Source of the DNA: Wolbachia sp.
GTDB taxonomy: Bacteria; Pseudomonadota; Alphaproteobacteria; Rickettsiales; Anaplasmataceae
NCBI GenBank assembly: GCA_028803175.1
Contig: JARBCG010000081.1
Location: 1-8,456, forward strand
Direction: 5' to 3'
DNA: 8,456 nt
The position numbers and the translations under genes are program-made. Positions 5,564-8,456 of this stretch are shown here, piece after piece. Positions within the stretch are counted from its first letter, which is position 1. Each line of letters opens with the position of its first letter. The notes under the pieces were generated by a model that worked only from the letters and a program-made list of their open reading frames with translations, did no database searches and was not told the DNA's origin.

Positions 5564-8242
5564 GTGGGCAGAGTTTTTACTATCAATATAAGTGAATTTT
5601 TTTTTGATGCGCTAGTACAGCATATATTTTCTAAATATGAAAAAGAAAAAATCTCTGAGTTGAAAATAATACTTCCTTCTAAGAGAGATGTAATAGCATT
5701 GCTCGGTGCATTCAAGAATTATCATGTTGAAAAGTGCATAATCTTACCAGAGGTAATCTCATTAGAAAATATCGATGAAGAAGACTTAATATTAAATCTT
5801 GATAAAATTCAGGTTATTACTCCAACAAAGAGGATACTTTTGTTGATCCAATTTATATTAGAATGGAACGAGCAAAATGATGATAATTTTCCTATTGATT
5901 TAGCCTATAGCCTATCATCATTACTTGATAAAGTTCAGTATAATCACACTTCTAAAACAATAGATTATAATCAATCTAGTGAATATTCAAAAAAAATAGA
6001 GAATTTCATTGATTTACTCATACAGACCTGGAGTAAAATTTTGAGAGATTTAGAGGTAGTAGATATATTGGAGCACAAAAAAAACTACATAAATGATATG
6101 ATATTATCATTACAAAATGATCAACATGTAATCTTTATTGGAATTGGAAAAAACGAAATTTATCAGTCTCTTATTAAGACTGTACATGATTTGCCATTTG
6201 GAAAAATAATTTTACCTAACCTTAATTTCAAAATAAAAGAAAAAGATTGGAAGTCGCTTGATAAAAAGCACTATCAATATTGCTTGAAGAGTTTATTAGA
6301 TTATTTAAACATAGATAGAAGGGATGTATTAAGTATCATTACAGAGTGTAACGCTGGAATCCACACATTTTTTCCTGGATCTCAGTGTCAAGCTACTAGG
6401 ATGACAGGGAATTATATTGATGATATTTTCGATACAACTGCTAACTTGAGTCAAGCATGTAAGGGAAATAACAACAACGTTGAAATTATCACTTGTGATT
6501 CTGAGGAGGAAGAAGCACAAGTGATATCGTTAATTATAGAAAATGAAGGTTATGAAAACGTTTCTTTATTTGTAATTAATAAATTGCTTGCAACTCGTGT
6601 GGCATGTTTATTAAATCAACGTGATGATAATTATCCTTATATAACCCTGCTACTTTACAGCATTGAAGTGCTAACTTCAAATTGGAATAGCATAGCCTTA
6701 CTTTCACTCCTTAAACATAAGTTAGTAACTTTTGGCTATGTTAAAGAAGAGTACGACGGAATTTTATTGGAGTTTGAGGTAGAAATACTACGTAACTTTA
6801 ATGTAAATAGTCTGGATGAGATCGTAAGTGTCGTAAATGAGCATAAAAAAATAAAGTATAAGGAAGATATATTATTGATTATCAATAACTTAAAAGAGAT
6901 ATTTAATTCTTTGCTTAATATTATAAATTGCACTGTTTCTGAAATGGCAGCAGCTCATTTGCAGTGCGTTAACATGCTGTCTGGTATAAATTTTTTAAGT
7001 TTGAACAATGAAATAGGTGGTTTTATTTCTAATTTTATAAGTGCGTGTGAAGGTATAGCAATTGTGTGCTCTTTAGAGATATATAGTAGAATCCTCATTT
7101 TATTTCTAAAAAGGAACTTTTCCTCGATGACAAGTGATTTAAATAAATTTAATTTATATCAAAATAAAGTTGTAATACTTGCTGGCTTTAATGAAGGTAG
7201 CTATCCACCTAGCTTTCAAAGCCCATTTTTAAATTCACTTATAAGAGAAGAATTTAACCTTCCTTCTACCAAAGAAGAGCAAGGGTATTTTTTATACACT
7301 CTGCACAATTTATTTTATGCAAGTAAGATTTATATTACAAGATCAGCCAATAATAGAAAACCAATTCTTCTACAACGTATTGAGACACTGCTTCAGGGAA
7401 ATTTGTCAAAACAGCCATACAGAGATTGGCTAAGAATTTTAAATACACCTGAATGTGTAGTGCCATGTACTCAACCTATGCCCAAACCTAGGATTGAGGT
7501 AAGGAAAGAAAAAATGCAAGTGATGTATTGCAGTGCAGTAGAGAAGTTAATTCGTAATCCTTATTCATTTTACGTTGAATATATATTAAATCTTAGAAAG
7601 CTGAGAGATTTAAACTCCAAACCATCAATATTGGAATTTGGCACGATGGTGCATAGTATTCTTGAGAAATATTCACGCAATAAAGAATCATTAAACAGTA
7701 TTGTACACAAAGAATTTTTTTCTAATCGTTTTTATTTTTCAAATATGTGGTGGGTAAGGCTGCAAAGCATCATTCAATCTTTTATTGAACTTGATGAAAC
7801 TCGCGGTAAGCATATTGAAGTGGAAAAAAGTTTTTCCTTTCCTATTTCTCAAGAGATTGTTCTAACAGCAAAATGTGATAGGGTTGAATATCTACCAGGT
7901 GATCAGATAGCAATTATAGATTATAAACTTGGTTCACCACCTTCTAATGATGAAGTTATGTCTGGATTTTTTCCACAGTTAATTTTGCAAGCACTGGCAG
8001 TAGGGTATGTAACTAAAAAGCAAGTGTCAGAGCTTGCTTATTGGAAGCTTGATTACGATCAAATAAAAGTAATTTCTCTGAGAAGTTATAGAGAAAAAAT
8101 GCAAGAGTTTCAGGATTTTTTACCTATTTTTTTATCTAATTATTTAAATAAGGAGATACCATTTACTGCTTCCCCTTATCTAGATAAGTTCTTGAGAATT
8201 AACATCTATAAGCATTTAGAAAGGGTAGGGGAGTGGTTATAA
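5564..8242 (+). CDS. addB: Double-strand break repair protein AddB, alphaproteobacterial type
   Basis: AddB pairs with the AddA helicase-nuclease to resect DNA ends for RecA-dependent recombination. The GTG at 5564 is chosen because the next residues (GRVFTINISEFFFDALVQHI) match the usual AddB opening, and the frame has no ATG between it and the upstream stop at 5519-5521. No clear Shine-Dalgarno precedes it. Residues 1 to about 530 form a degenerate helicase-like region with no Walker A motif visible. LAGFNEGSYPP (539-549) is the family's GLNEGxWPP block, followed by REEFNLP and a TRSANN segment. The C-terminal RecB-type nuclease domain starts near 660 (SAVEKLIRNPYSFYVEYIL). It keeps His697 (GTMVH), Asp772 (KCDRVEY), Asp786 and Lys788 (IIDYKLG), and Gln805 (PQLILQ), so nuclease activity is expected. 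Its 892 residues are shorter than the roughly 1000 of free-living relatives. addA is not in the window. A lone PD-(D/E)XK family nuclease is a less specific alternative. Confidence 0.88.
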   Translation: MGRVFTINISEFFFDALVQHIFSKYEKEKISELKIILPSKRDVIALLGAFKNYHVEKCIILPEVISLENIDEEDLILNLDKIQVITPTKRILLLIQFILEWNEQNDDNFPIDLAYSLSSLLDKVQYNHTSKTIDYNQSSEYSKKIENFIDLLIQTWSKILRDLEVVDILEHKKNYINDMILSLQNDQHVIFIGIGKNEIYQSLIKTVHDLPFGKIILPNLNFKIKEKDWKSLDKKHYQYCLKSLLDYLNIDRRDVLSIITECNAGIHTFFPGSQCQATRMTGNYIDDIFDTTANLSQACKGNNNNVEIITCDSEEEEAQVISLIIENEGYENVSLFVINKLLATRVACLLNQRDDNYPYITLLLYSIEVLTSNWNSIALLSLLKHKLVTFGYVKEEYDGILLEFEVEILRNFNVNSLDEIVSVVNEHKKIKYKEDILLIINNLKEIFNSLLNIINCTVSEMAAAHLQCVNMLSGINFLSLNNEIGGFISNFISACEGIAIVCSLEIYSRILILFLKRNFSSMTSDLNKFNLYQNKVVILAGFNEGSYPPSFQSPFLNSLIREEFNLPSTKEEQGYFLYTLHNLFYASKIYITRSANNRKPILLQRIETLLQGNLSKQPYRDWLRILNTPECVVPCTQPMPKPRIEVRKEKMQVMYCSAVEKLIRNPYSFYVEYILNLRKLRDLNSKPSILEFGTMVHSILEKYSRNKESLNSIVHKEFFSNRFYFSNMWWVRLQSIIQSFIELDETRGKHIEVEKSFSFPISQEIVLTAKCDRVEYLPGDQIAIIDYKLGSPPSNDEVMSGFFPQLILQALAVGYVTKKQVSELAYWKLDYDQIKVISLRSYREKMQEFQDFLPIFLSNYLNKEIPFTASPYLDKFLRINIYKHLERVGEWL

Positions 8243-8394
8243 AGAAGTTGCTATTGCACTCTAACATACTCTATTAATAGAACTACTATATTTTATACAA
8301 TACTATTGCTATGTACGCCAACTATGGATTAGAAGAAAGCAAAAAAGCCAGGGAAATAGGGTAAACTCCAATATTGTAAAAAAACTAAGTAGGT

Positions 8395-8422
8395 ATCCTA
8401 GAGAGAAAGAATAGCATAGGAT
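8395..8422. repeat. Inverted repeat, 6-bp arms
   Basis: ATCCTA (8395-8400) and TAGGAT (8417-8422) are perfect reverse complements around a 16-nt loop. TATTTTGCTTT follows, so a weak terminator for the addB transcript is possible, but the stem is short and the T-run is interrupted. Confidence 0.35.
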
Positions 8423-8456
8423 TATTTTGCTTTATAGATGATTTTTGCAAAATAGT
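8421..8456. repeat. Inverted repeat, 10-bp arms reaching the window edge
   Basis: ATTATTTTGC (8421-8430) and GCAAAATAGT (8447-8456) pair over 10 positions, with one T/G wobble at the second position from the outer end and a 16-nt loop. The arms reach the last base, so the repeat may continue beyond the window. It overlaps the outer 2 nt of the preceding inverted repeat. It could be a hairpin terminator, the edge of a palindromic repeat, or chance. Confidence 0.4.

Larger units (their letters stand above)
8243..8456. other. Noncoding tail after addB, gene-free as far as visible
   Basis: These 214 nt contain no supported gene on either strand and no tRNA-like T-loop sequence. They hold a 10-bp palindrome (CTATTAATAG, 8271-8280) and two inverted repeats near the right edge. 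Neither repeat is a classic intrinsic terminator. A 17-codon ATG frame at 8311 is too short to support. Confidence 0.5.

Noticed and set aside
6329..6933. Two minus-strand frames inside addB
   Set aside because: Both are short, AT-driven and antisense to a long continuous gene.
8290..8301. TATACAAT-like -10 box upstream of the window end
   Set aside because: No matching -35 at the right spacing and no gene downstream within the window.
8311..8364. 17-codon ATG frame after addB
   Set aside because: It is too short, with no ribosome binding site or recognisable sequence.

Overview
The window is a strongly AT-rich stretch of bacterial chromosome. Its proteins resemble the Rickettsiales, most likely the Anaplasmataceae and probably a Wolbachia strain. 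This rests on recognising the coxA, ctaB, hflK/hflC, htrA and alphaproteobacterial-type addB proteins, on the low GC content, and on the decayed small-gene region. It is inference without a database search. All genes run on the + strand, and I see no phage, IS, CRISPR, tRNA or rRNA gene.

Left block (1-1756), respiratory chain. The 3' half of coxA (cytochrome c oxidase subunit I) runs in from beyond the left edge. ctaB (heme o synthase) follows 1 nt later. Two nt after ctaB lies an unlabelled 34-codon single-membrane-span ORF that looks like the CoxF-type small protein found after ctaB in other alphaproteobacteria. CoxA needs heme a, whose first dedicated precursor is heme o, so the block pairs an enzyme core with its cofactor synthesis.

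Middle gap (1757-2072). This 316-nt stretch has no intact gene but is not empty. It carries what looks like a decayed small membrane-protein gene. The start position reads ATA, and restoring one A in an A-run would rejoin two protein-like reading frames. The ribosome binding site of hflK follows.

Central block (2073-5491), envelope protein quality control. hflK, hflC and htrA (degP-type) are separated by 2-3 nt and very probably form one operon. HflK/HflC form the SPFH-domain membrane complex that surrounds and modulates the FtsH protease, and HtrA is the periplasmic serine protease/chaperone with an intact His-Asp-Ser triad and two PDZ domains.

Right block (5564-8242), DNA repair. A long GTG-started gene encodes an alphaproteobacterial-type AddB, the partner of AddA in double-strand break end processing. 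Its C-terminal nuclease motifs are intact. The last 214 nt hold no supported gene but carry two short inverted repeats, one running to the window edge.

This is mostly ordinary core genome. I found no convincing new multi-gene system. The items most worth a second look are the small CoxF-like ORF, the decayed gene next to it, the lone CxC cysteine pair of mature HtrA, and the inverted repeats at the right edge.
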